NCBI RefSeq assembly: GCF_945859685.1
Contig: NC_079150.1
Coordinates: 124,001-188,000 of the forward strand
Length of the DNA: 64,000 nt
Origin: Eupeodes corollae
Taxonomy: Eukaryota; Arthropoda; Insecta; Diptera; Syrphidae
Reading direction: 5' to 3'
In this document: in pieces, positions 1 to 10,358 of the stretch
Position numbering within the stretch: the stretch's first letter is position 1
Layout: the number at the start of each line of letters is the position of its first letter
Program-made: the position numbers and the translations under genes
Notes under the pieces: generated by a model
The model's database searches: none
The model's input: the letters and a program-made list of their open reading frames with translations, nothing else
Told to the model about the DNA's origin: nothing

Positions 1-129
1 CAAAATTTTCAACAAAAAAGTAGTCACAAAATTTAATGTATGATGTACGTGCTTGCGATGCTATTGTATCTGAGATACTCGACATCAAAATTTTCAACAA
101 AAAGTAGTCACAAAATTTAATGTACGATG

Positions 130-238
130 TACGTGCTTGCGATGCTATTGTATCCGAGATACTCGACATCAAAATTTTCAACAAAAAAGTAGTCACAAAA
201 TTTAATGTTCGATACACCGTTGAAAAGGTACTCCTTCC
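130..238 (+). repeat. Reference long satellite unit, 109 bp
   Basis: The first complete long unit. It is the same as the short unit through ATTTAATGT, apart from T to C in the 13-bp inverted repeat (GTATCC). It then carries a 30-bp segment in place of the 6-bp ACGATG. A short plus a long unit make 194 bp. Long units are scattered singly or in pairs, at about one in three (1,310-bp block) to one in six (534-bp module). Three states recur: TTCGATACACCG with CTCCTTCC; TTCGATACGCCG with CTCCTTCC; and TTCGGTACACCG with CTCCCTCC. Confidence 0.92.
209..238 (+). repeat. Long-unit-specific 30-bp segment with two small dyads
   Basis: This segment distinguishes 109-bp from 85-bp units, a net difference of 24 bp. 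It holds AAGGTACTCCTT, which has AAGG/CCTT arms around four bases. In the GG state it also holds CGGTACACCG, with CGGT/ACCG arms around AC. Such dyads could be protein contact sites or remnants of the event that inserted or deleted the 24 bp; neither can be decided from sequence. The segment never appears outside a long unit. Confidence 0.8.
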
Positions 239-792
239 TACGTGCTTGCGATGCTATTGTATCTGAGATACTCGACATCAAAATTTTCAACAAAAAAGTA
301 GTCACAAAATTTAATGTACGATGTACGTGCTTGCGATGCTATTGTATCTGAGATACTCGACATCAAAATTTTCAAAAAAAAAGTAGTCAAAAAATTTAAT
401 GTTCGGTACACCGTTGAAAAGGTACTCCCTCCTACGTGCTTGCGATGCTATTGCATCTGAGATACTCGACATCAAAATTTTCAACAAAAAAGTAGTCACA
501 AAATTTAATGCACGATGTACGTGCTTGCTATGCTATTGTACCTGAGATACTAGACATCAAAATTTTCAACAAAAAAGTAGTCACAAAATTTAATGTACGA
601 TGTACGTGCTTGCGATGCTATTGTATCTGAGATACTCGACATCAAAATTTTCAACAAAAAAGTAGTCACAAAATTTAATGTAAGATGTACGTGCTTGCGA
701 TGCTATTGTATCTGAGATACTCGACATCAAAATTTTCAACAAAAAATTAGTCACAAAATTTAATGTACGATGTACGTGCTTGCGATGCTATT

Positions 793-805
793 GTATCTGA
801 GATAC
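793..805. repeat. 13-bp inverted repeat in the satellite unit (representative)
   Basis: GTATCTGAGATAC has perfect 6-bp arms (GTATCT/AGATAC) around a single G and occurs at unit positions 21-33 in most units. Named variants alter it: GTACCTGAGATAC, GCATCTGAGATAC, GTATCTGAGACTC and TTATCTGAGATAC. It could bind a dimeric protein or simply be fortuitous. The single-base loop makes a stable hairpin unlikely. Confidence 0.8.
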
Positions 806-813
806 TCGACATC

Positions 814-848
814 AAAATTTTCAACAAAAAAGTAGTCACAAAATTTAA
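814..848. other. A/T-tract cluster of the unit (predicted curved DNA)
   Basis: Unit positions 42-76 hold AAAATTTT, six A and AAAATTT. Their centres lie about 11 and then 14-15 bp apart, so the first two are close to helical phase. A-tract clusters of this kind commonly give intrinsic curvature and influence nucleosome placement. The six-A run is also the most length-variable site of the unit: runs of 5, 6, 7 and, where the C is lost, 9-10 A are seen across the window. Confidence 0.55.
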
Positions 849-861
849 TGTACGATGTACG
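848..861 (+). repeat. 7-bp direct repeat ATGTACG x2 at the short-unit boundary
   Basis: The end of a short unit and the start of the next form ATGTACG twice in tandem. Two other sites show this mini-repeat gaining or losing material: one copy is lost near 27,389, and 6 bp is gained near 37,460 and 40,470. Long units lack it because their 30-bp segment replaces the first copy. Confidence 0.8.
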
Positions 862-1964
862 TGCTTGCGATGCTATTGTATCTGAGATACTCGTTATCAA
901 AATTTTCAACAAAAAAGTAGTCAACAAATTTAGTGTACGATGTACGTGCTTGCGATGCTATTGTATCTGAGATACTCGACATCAAAATTTTCAACAAAAA
1001 AGTAGTTACAAAATTTAATGTTCGATACGCCGTTGAAAAGGTACTCCTTCCTACGTGCTTGCGATGCTATTGTATCTGAGATACTCGACATCAAAATTTT
1101 CAACAAAAAAGTAGTCACACAATTTAATGTACGATGTACGTGCTTGCGATGCTATTGTATCTGAGATACTCGACATCAAAATTTTCAACAAAAAAGTAGT
1201 AACAAAATTTAATGTACGATGAACGTGCTTGCGATGCTATTGTATCTGAGATACTCGACATCAAAATTTTCAACAAAAAAGTAGTCACAAAATTATATGT
1301 TCGATACACCGTTGAAAAGGTACTCCTTCCTACGTGCTTGCGATGCTATTGTATCTGAGATACTCGACATCAAAATTTTCAAAAAAAAAGTAGTCACAAA
1401 ATTTAATGTAAAATGTACGTGCTTGCGATGCTATTTTATCTGAGATACTCGACATCAAAAATTTCAACAAAAAGTAGTCACAAAATTTAATGTACGATGT
1501 ACGTGCTTGCGATGCTATTGTATCTGAGATACTCGACATCAAAATTTTTAACAAAAAAGTAGTCACACAATTTAATGTACGATGTACGTGCTTGCGATGC
1601 TATTGTATCTGAGATACTCGACATCAAAATTTTCAACAAAAAAGTAGTCACAAAATTTAATGTACGATGTACGTGCTTGCGATGCTATTGTATCTGAGAT
1701 ACTCGACATCAAAATTTTCAAAAAAAAAGTAGTCAGAAAATTTAATGTACGATGTACGTGCTTGCGATGCTATTGTATCTGAGATACTCGACATCAAAAT
1801 TTTCAACAAAAAAGTAGTCACAAAATTTATTGTACGATGTACGTGCTTGCGATGCTATTGTATCTGAGATACTCGACATCAAAATTTTCAACAAAAAAGT
1901 AGTCACAAAATTTAATGTACGATGTACGTGCTTGCGATGCTATTGTATCTGAGATACTCGACAT

Positions 1965-3929
1965 CAAAATTTTCAACAAAAAAGTAGTCACAAAATTTAA
2001 TGTATGATGTACGTGCTTGCGATGCTATTGTATCTGAGATACTCGACATCAAAATTTTCAACAAAAAGTAGTCACAAAATTTAATGTACGATGTACGTGC
2101 TTGCGATGCTATTGTATCCGAGATACTCGACATCAAAATTTTCAACAAAAAAGTAGTCACAAAATTTAATGTTCGATACACCGTTGAAAAGGTACTCCTT
2201 CCTACGTGCTTGCGATGCTATTGTATCTGAGATACTCGACATCAAAATTTTCAACAAAAAAGTAGTCACAAAATTTAATGTACGATGTACGTGCTTGCGA
2301 TGCTATTGTATCTGAGATACTCGACATCAAAATTTTCAAAAAAAAAGTAGTCAAAAAATTTAATGTTCGGTACACCGTTGAAAAGGTACTCCCTCCTACG
2401 TGCTTGCGATGCTATTGCATCTGAGATACTCGACATCAAAATTTTCAACAAAAAAGTAGTCACAAAATTTAATGCACGATGTACGTGCTTGCTATGCTAT
2501 TGTACCTGAGATACTAGACATCAAAATTTTCAACAAAAAAGTAGTCACAAAATTTAATGTACGATGTACGTGCTTGCGATGCTATTGTATCTGAGATACT
2601 CGACATCAAAATTTTCAACAAAAAAGTAGTCACAAAATTTAATGTAAGATGTACGTGCTTGCGATGCTATTGTATCTGAGATACTCGACATCAAAATTTT
2701 CAACAAAAAATTAGTCACAAAATTTAATGTACGATGTACGTGCTTGCGATGCTATTGTATCTGAGATACTCGACATCAAAATTTTCAACAAAAAAGTAGT
2801 CACAAAATTTAATGTACGATGTACGTGCTTGCGATGCTATTGTATCTGAGATACTCGTTATCAAAATTTTCAACAAAAAAGTAGTCAACAAATTTAGTGT
2901 ACGATGTACGTGCTTGCGATGCTATTGTATCTGAGATACTCGACATCAAAATTTTCAACAAAAAAGTAGTTACAAAATTTAATGTTCGATACGCCGTTGA
3001 AAAGGTACTCCTTCCTACGTGCTTGCGATGCTATTGTATCTGAGATACTCGACATCAAAATTTTCAACAAAAAAGTAGTCACACAATTTAATGTACGATG
3101 TACGTGCTTGCGATGCTATTGTATCTGAGATACTCGACATCAAAATTTTCAACAAAAAAGTAGTAACAAAATTTAATGTACGATGAACGTGCTTGCGATG
3201 CTATTGTATCTGAGATACTCGACATCAAAATTTTCAACAAAAAAGTAGTCACAAAATTATATGTTCGATACACCGTTGAAAAGGTACTCCTTCCTACGTG
3301 CTTGCGATGCTATTGTATCTGAGATACTCGACATCAAAATTTTCAAAAAAAAAGTAGTCACAAAATTTAATGTAAAATGTACGTGCTTGCGATGCTATTT
3401 TTATCTGAGATACTCGACATCAAAAATTTCAACAAAAAGTAGTCACAAAATTTAATGTACGATGTACGTGCTTGCGATGCTATTGTATCTGAGATACTCG
3501 ACATCAAAATTTTTAACAAAAAAGTAGTCACACAATTTAATGTACGATGTACGTGCTTGCGATGCTATTGTATCTGAGATACTCGACATCAAAATTTTCA
3601 ACAAAAAAGTAGTCACAAAATTTAATGTACGATGTACGTGCTTGCGATGCTATTGTATCTGAGATACTCGACATCAAAATTTTCAAAAAAAAAGTAGTCA
3701 GAAAATTTAATGTACGATGTACGTGCTTGCGATGCTATTGTATCTGAGATACTCGACATCAAAATTTTCAACAAAAAAGTAGTCACAAAATTTATTGTAC
3801 GATGTACGTGCTTGCGATGCTATTGTATCTGAGATACTCGACATCAAAATTTTCAACAAAAAAGTAGTCACAAAATTTAATGTACGATGTACGTGCTTGC
3901 GATGCTATTGTATCTGAGATACTCGACAT
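1965..3929 (+). repeat. HOR block A, copy 2 (1,965 bp)
   Basis: A near-perfect tandem copy of 1-1,964. Even rare private changes are shared, such as ACTCGTTATC and GTAGTAACAAAA, so the duplication is recent relative to unit divergence. One extra T sits near 3,400. Confidence 0.9.
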
Positions 3930-4980
3930 CAAAATTTTCAACAAAAAAGTAGTCACAAAATTTAATGTATGATGTACGTGCTTGCGATGCTATTGTATCT
4001 GAGATACTCGACATCAAAATTTTCAACAAAAAGTAGTCACAAAATTTAATGTACGATGTACGTGCTTGCGATGCTATTGTATCCGAGATACTCGACATCA
4101 AAATTTTCAACAAAAAAGTAGTCACAAAATTTAATGTTCGATACACCGTTGAAAAGGTACTCCTTCCTACGTGCTTGCGATGCTATTGTATCTGAGATAC
4201 TCGACATCAAAATTTTCAACAAAAAAAGTAGTCACAAAATTTAATGTACTATGTACGTGCTTGCGATGCTATTGTATCTGAGATACTCGACATCAAAATT
4301 TTCAACAAAAAAGTAGTCACAAAATTTAATGTAAGATGTACGTGCTTGCGATGCTATTGTATCTGAGATACTCGACATCAAAATTTTCAACAAAAAATTA
4401 GTCACAAAATTTAATGTACGATGTACGTGCTTGCGATGCTATTGTATCTGAGATACTCGACATCAAAATTTTCAACAAAAAAGTAGTCACAAAATTTAAT
4501 GTACGATGTACGTTCTTGCGATGCTATTGTATCTGAGATACTCGACATCAAAATTTTCAACAAAAAAGTAGCCAACAAATTTAGTGTACGATGTACGTGC
4601 TTGCGATGCTATTGTATCTGAGATACTCGACATCAAAATTTTCAACAAAAAAGTAGTCACAAAATTTAATGTTCGATACGCCGTTGAAAAGGTACTCCTT
4701 CCTACGTGCTTGCGATGCTATTGTATCTGAGATACTCGACATCAAAATTTTCAACAAAAAAGTAGTCACAAAATTTAATGTTCGATACGCCGTTGAAAAG
4801 GTACTCCTTTCTACGTGCTTGCGATGCTATTGTATCTGAGATACTCGACATCAAAATTTTCAACAAAAAAGTAGTCACAAAATTTAATGTACGATGTACG
4901 TGCTTGCGATGCTATTGTATCTGAGATACTCGACATCAAAATTTTCAACAAAAAAGTAGTCACAAAATTTATTGTACGAT
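3740..4980 (+). repeat. Recurrent block B, first occurrence
   Basis: This variant string recurs at two distant places with constant offsets. Its markers are TTTATTG, canonical, TATGATG, a five-A unit with GTATCCGAG, a long unit, a seven-A unit, TAAGATG, AAAAAATTAG, then TCAACAAATTTAGTG and two CGATACGCC long units. One further copy lies at +9,575 (about 13,330-14,450) and one at +24,992 (about 28,730-29,970). It overlaps the end of HOR block A, so A and B share sequence. Confidence 0.75.
3930..4219 (+). repeat. HOR block A, truncated third copy
   Basis: The first about 290 bp of block A again (TATGATG, the five-A unit, GTATCCGAG, the CGATACACC long unit). Homology in this register ends near 4,220, where a seven-A unit and a different variant order begin. 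Confidence 0.8.
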
Positions 4981-5563
4981 GTACGTGCTTGCGATGCTAT
5001 TGTATCTGAGATACTCGACATCAAAATTTTCAACAAAAAAGTAGTCACAAAATTTAATGTACGATGTACGTGCTTGCGATGCTATTGTATCTGAGATACT
5101 CGACATCAAAATTTTCAACAAAAAAGTAGTCACAAAATTTACTGTACGATGTACGTGCTTGCGATGCTATTGTATCTGAGATACTCGACATCAAAATTTT
5201 CAACAAAAAAGTAGTCACAAAATTTAATGTACGATGTACGTGCTTGCGATGCTATTGTATCTGAGATACTCGACATCAAAATTTTCAACAAAAAAGTAGT
5301 CACAAAATTTAATGTAAGATGTACGTGCTTGCGATGCTATTGTATCTGAGATACTCGACATCAAAATTTTCAACAAAAAAGTAGTCACAAAATTTATTGT
5401 TCGATGTACGTGCTTGCGATGCTATTGTATCTGAGATACTCGACATCAAAATTTTCAACAAAAAAGTAGTCACAAAATTTAATGTAAGATGTACGTGCTT
5501 GCGATGCTATTGTATCTGAGATACTCGACATCAAAATTTTCAACAAAAAAGTAGTCACAAAAT
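4980..5563 (+). repeat. Run of short units only
   Basis: No long unit occurs between about 4,810 and 5,740. Canonical units alternate with TTTATTG, TTTACTG and TAAGATG variants. The pair TAAGATG then TTATTGTTCGATG is seen twice in tandem (about 5,315-5,575), a two-unit local duplication. Confidence 0.75.
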
Positions 5564-6097
5564 TTATTGTTCGATGTACGTGCTTGCGATGCTATTGTAT
5601 CTGAGATATTCGACATCAAAATTTTCAACAAAAAAGTAGTCACAAAATTTAATGTACGATGTACGTGCTTGCGATGCTATTGTATCTGAGATACTCGACA
5701 TCAAAATTTTCAAAAAAAAAGTAGTCAACAAATTTAATGTTCGGTACACCGTTGAAAAGGTACTCCCTCCTACGTGCTTGCAATGCTATTGCATCTGACA
5801 TACTCGACATCAAAATTTTCAACAAAAAAGTAGTCACAAAATTTAATGTACGATGTACGTGCTTGCTATGCTATTGTACCTGAGATACTAGACATCAAAA
5901 TTTTCAACAAAAAAGTAGTCACAAAATTTAATGTACGATGTACGTGCTTGCGATGCTATTGTATCTGAGATACTCGACATCAAAATTTTCAACAAAAAAG
6001 TAGACACAAAATTTAATGTAAGATGTACGTGCTTGCGATGCTATTGTATCTGAGATACTCGACATCAAAATTTTCAACAAAAAATTAGTCACAAAAT
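5564..6097 (+). repeat. 534-bp HOR module, copy 1
   Basis: Five short units and one long unit. Marker order: canonical; a long unit with nine A and TTCGGTACACC...CTCCCTCC; TGCATCTGACAT; the TGCTATG/GTACCTG/ACTAGAC unit; canonical; TAAGATG; AAAAAATTAG. The next copy starts exactly 534 bp later. The same module occurs near 21.7-22.8, 23.9-25.0 and 31.8-32.9 kb. Confidence 0.85.
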
Positions 6098-6631
6098 TTA
6101 ATGTACGATGTACGTGCTTGCGATGCTATTGTATCTGAGATACTCGACATCAAAATTTTCAACAAAAAAGTAGTCACAAAATATAATGTACGATGTACGT
6201 GCTTGCGATGCTATTGTATCTGAGATACTCGACATCAAAATTTTCAAAAAAAAAGTAGTCAAAAAATTTAATGTTCGGTACACCGTTGAAAAGGTACTCC
6301 CTCCTACGTGCTTGCGATGCTATTGCATCTGAGATACTCGACATCAAAATTTTCAACAAAAAAGTAGTCACAAAATTTAATGTACGATGTACGTGCTTGC
6401 TATGCTATTGTACCTGAGATACTAGACATCAAAATTTTCAACAAAAAAGTAGTCACAAAATTTAATGTACGATGTACGTGCTTGCGATGCTATTGTATCT
6501 GAGATACTCGACATCAAAATTTTCAACAAAAAAGTAGTCACAAAATTTAATGTAAGATGTACGTGCTTGCGATGCTATTGTATCTGAGATACTCGACATC
6601 AAAATTTTCAACAAAAAAGTAGTCACAAAAT
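6098..6631 (+). repeat. 534-bp HOR module, copy 2
   Basis: Tandem copy of the preceding module in the same register. It has small differences, such as TGCATCTGAGATAC for TGCATCTGACATAC and an AAATATAATG change near 6,181. Confidence 0.85.
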
Positions 6632-8561
6632 TTAATGTACGATGTACGTGCTTGCGATGCTATTGTATCTGAGATACTCGACATCAAAATTTTCAACAAA
6701 AAAGTAGTCACAAAATTTAATGTACGAAGTACGTGCTTGCGATGCTATTGTATCTGAGACTCTCGACATCAAAATTTTCAACAAAAAAGTAGTCAAAAAA
6801 TTTAATGTTCGATACACCGTTGAGAAGGTACTCCTTCCTACGTGCTTGCGATGCTATTGTATCTGAGATACTCGACATCAAAATTTTCAACAAAAAAGTA
6901 GTCAAAAAATTTAATGTACGATGTACGTGCTTGCGATGCTATTGTACCTGAGATACTCGACATCAAAATTTTCAACAAAAAATTAGTCACAAAATTAAAT
7001 GTTCGATACACCGTTGAAAAGGTACTCCTTCTTCGTGCTTGCGATGCTATTGTATCTGAGATACTCGACATCAAAATTTTCAACAAAAAAGTAGTCACAA
7101 AATTTAATGTACGATGTACGCGCTTGCGATGCTATTGTATCTGAGATACTCGACATCAAAATTTTCAACAAAAAAGTAGTCACAAAATTTAATGTACGAT
7201 GTACGTGCTTGCGATGCTATTTTATCTAAGATACTCGACATCAAAAATTTCAACAAAAAGTAGTCACAAAATTTAATGTACGATGTACGTGCTTGCGATG
7301 CTAATGTATCTGAGATACTCGACATCAAAATTTTTAACAAAAAAGTAGTCACACAATTTAATGTACGATGTACGTGCTTGCGATGCTATTGTATCTGAGA
7401 TACTCGACATCAAAATTTTCAACAAAAAAGTAGTCACAAAATTTAATGTACGATGTACGTGCTTGCGATGCTATTGTATCTGAGATACTCGACATCAAAA
7501 TGTTCAACAAAAAAGTAGCCAACAAATTTAGTGTACGATGTACGTGCTTGCGATGCTATTGTATCTGAGATACTCGACATCAAAATTTTCAACAAAAAAG
7601 TAGTCACAAAATTTAATGTTCGATACGCCGTTGAAAAGGTACTCCTTCCTACGTGCTTGCGATGCTTTTGTATCTGAGATACTCGACATCAAAATTTTCA
7701 AAAAAAAAGTAGTCACAAAATTTAATGTACGATGTACGTGCTTGCGATGCTATTGTATCTGAGATACTCGACATCAAAATTTTCAACAAAAAAGTAGTCA
7801 CAAAATTTATTGTACGATGTACGTGCTTGCGATGCTAGTGTATCTGAGATACTCGACATCAAAATTTTCAACAAAAAAGTAGTCACAAAATTTAATGTAC
7901 GATGTACGTGCTTGCGATGCTATTGTATCTGAGATACTCGACATCAAAATTTTCAAAAAAAAAGTAGTCAAAAAATTTAATGTTCGGTACACCGTTGAAA
8001 AGGTACTCCCTCCTACGTGCTTGCGATGCTATTGCATCTGACATACTCGACATCAAAATTTTCAACAAAAAAGTAGTCACAAAATTTAATGTACGATGTA
8101 CGTGCTTGCTATGCTATTGTACCTGAGATACTAGACATCAAAATTTTCAACAAAAAAGTGGTCACAAAATTTAATGTACGATGTATGTGCTTGCGATGCT
8201 ATTGTATCTGAGATACTCGACATCAAAATTTTCAACAAAAAAGTAGTCACAAAATTTAATGTTCGATACACCGTTGAAAAGGTACTCCTTCCTACGTGCT
8301 TGCGATGCTATTGTATCTGAGATACTCGACATCAAAATTTTCAACAAAAAAGTAATCACAAAATTTAATGTTCGATGCACCGTTGAAAAGGTACTCCTTC
8401 CTACGTGCTTGCGATGCTATTGTATCTGAGATACTCGACATCAAATTTTTCAAAAAAAAAAGTAGTCACAAAATTTAATGTACGATGTACGTGCTTGCGA
8501 TGCTATTGTATCTGAGATACTCGACATCAAAATTTTCAACAAAAAAGTAGTCAACAAATTT
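6632..8561 (+). repeat. Mixed units between modules (similar to 19.0-20.9 kb)
   Basis: The string begins CGAAGTACG with GAGACTCTCGAC, then a long unit, GTACCTG, AAAAAATTAG and a long unit ending CTCCTTCTTCG, then ACGCGCTTG. These markers recur in the same order at 19,505 (+12,667), with later offsets shifted by unit-sized indels. Part of the string also recurs at 25,159, 26,753 and 33,054. The last kilobase mixes long units of all three states. Confidence 0.75.
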
Positions 8562-10110
8562 AGTGTACGATGTACGTGCTTGCGATGCTATTGTATCTGA
8601 GATACTCGACATCAAAATTTTCAACAAAAAAGTAGTCACAAAATTTAATGTTCGATGTACGTGCTTGCGATGCTATTGTATCCGAGATACTCGACATCAA
8701 AATTTTCAACAAAAAAGTAGTCACAAAATTTAATGTTCGATACACCGTTGAAAAGGTACTCCTTCCTACGTGCTTGCGATGCTATTGTATCTGAGATACT
8801 CGACATCAAAATTTTCAACAAAAAAAGTAGTCATAAAATTTAATGTACGATGTACGTGCTTGCGATGCTATTGTATCTGAGATACTCGACATCAAAATTT
8901 TCAACAAAAAATTAGTCACAAAATTTAATGTTCGATACGCCGTTGAAAAGGTACTCCTTCCTACGTGCTTGCGATGCTATTGTATCTGAGATACTCGACA
9001 TCAAAATTTTCAACAAAAAAGTAGTCACAAAATTTAATGTACGATGTACGTGCTTGCGATGCTATTGTATCTGAGATACTCGACATCAAAATTTTCAACA
9101 AAAAAGTAGTCACAAAATTTATTGTTCGATGTACGTGCTTGCGATGCTATTGTATCTGAGATACTCGACATCAAAATTTTCAACAAAAAAGTAGTCACAA
9201 AATTTAATGTACGATGTACGTGCTTGCGATGCTATTGTATCTGAGATACTCGACATCAAAATTTTCAACAAAAAAGTAGTCACAAAATTTAATGTACGAT
9301 GTACGTGCTTGCGATGCTATTGTATCTGAGATTCTCGACATCAAAATTTTCAACAAAAAAGTAGTCACAAAATTTAATGCACGATGTACGTGCTTGCTAT
9401 GCTATTGTACCTGAGATACTAGACATCAAAATTTTCAACAAAAAAGTAGTCACAAAATTTAATGTACGATGTACGTGCTTGCGATGCTATTGTATCTGAG
9501 ATACTCGACATCAAAATTTTCAACAAAAAAGTAGTCACAAAATTTAATGTAAGATGTACGTGCTTGCGATGCTATTGTATCTGAGATACTCGACATCAAA
9601 ATTTTCAACAAAAAATTGGTCACAAAATTTAATGTACGATGTACGTGCTTGCGATGCTATTGTATCTGAGATACTCGACATCAAAATTTTCAACAAAAAA
9701 GTAGTCACAAAATTTAATGTACGATGTACGTGCTTGCGATGCTATTGTATCTGAGATACTCGACATCAAAATTTTCAACAAAAAAGTAGTCAACAAATTT
9801 AGTGTACGATGTACGTGCTTGCGATGCTATTGTATCTGAGATACTCGACATCAAAATTTTCAACAAAAAAGTAGTTACAAAATTTAATGTTCGATACGCC
9901 GTTGAAAAGGTACTCCTTCCTACGTGCTTGCGATGCTATTGTATCTGAGATACTCGACATCAAAATTTTCAACAAAAAAGTAGTCACAAAATTTAATGTA
10001 CGATGTACGTGCTTGCGATGCTATTGTATCTGAGATACTCGACATCAAAATTTTCAACAAAAAAGTAGTTACAAAATTTATTGTACGATGTACGTGCTTG
10101 CGATGCTATT
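8562..10110 (+). repeat. HOR block C, copy 1 (1,797-bp spacing)
   Basis: Markers include TTCGATG with GTATCCGAG, a seven-A unit with GTCATAAAA, TTATTGTTCG, GATTCTCGAC, the ATGCACG/TGCTATG unit, TAAGATG and TCAACAAATTTAGTG. All recur at +1,797. Spacing fits 16 short and 4 long units plus one base. Confidence 0.85.
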
Positions 10111-10358
10111 GTATCTGCGATACTCGACATCAAAATTTTCAACAAAAAAGTAGTCAACAAATTTAGTGTACGATGTACGTGCTTGCGATGCTATTGTATC
10201 TGAGATACTCGACATCAAAATTTTCAACAAAAAAGTAGTTACAAAATTTAATGTTCGATACGCCGTTGAAAAGGTACTCCTTCCTACGTGCTTGCGATGC
10301 TATTGTATCTGAGATACTCGACATCAAAATTTTCAACAAAAAAGTAGTCACAAAATTT
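10111..10358 (+). repeat. Local duplication between the two block C copies
   Basis: A TCAACAAATTTAGTG unit followed by a CGATACGCC long unit repeats the string 364 bp upstream (9,799 onward). It is preceded by a private GTATCTGCGATAC change near 10,120. Confidence 0.75.

Larger units (their letters stand above)
773..857 (+). repeat. Reference short satellite unit, 85 bp
   Basis: This copy matches the apparent consensus of the short class and serves as a reference. In order it holds: a CpG-containing GC-richer head (1-16); a 13-bp inverted repeat GTATCTGAGATAC (21-33); an 8-bp palindrome AAAATTTT (42-49); a run of six A (54-59); AAAATTT (68-74); and a tail TACGATG (79-85) that repeats part of the next unit's head. 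There are four CpG sites, at 3, 11, 35 and 81. Two units total 170 bp, close to the DNA on a nucleosome plus a short linker, a common satellite size; any functional meaning is inference. Confidence 0.93.
1..1964 (+). repeat. HOR block A, copy 1 (1,964 bp)
   Basis: About 18 short and 4 long units. Diagnostic variants recur at +1,964 in the same order: TATGATG, a five-A unit, GTATCCGAG, a GGTACACC long unit, an ATGCACG unit with TGCTATG, TAAGATG, ACTCGTTATC, TCAACAAATTTAGTG and GATGAACG. I saw only one difference from copy 2, a one-base length change in a T-run near 1,436/3,400. Confidence 0.9.

Noticed and set aside
209..225. CENP-B box in the long unit (GTTCGATACACCGTTGA)
   Set aside because: It has TTCG, the central A and the last G of the box, but GTTG instead of CGGG, so it matches 6 of 9 key positions. 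The ACGCCG state also loses the A. Too weak to call.
117..305. Short minus-strand open frames (61-97 codons) repeated about 150 times
   Set aside because: Each spans two to three satellite units and encodes the same unit in two frames. The frames end wherever the third frame is reached, vary with A-run length, and have no separate promoter or ribosome-binding context. They are by-products of the repeat.
6914..7144. Plus-strand open frames of 64-76 codons
   Set aside because: They are the same kind of repeat by-product, found only where a long unit or a shortened A-run bridges stops.
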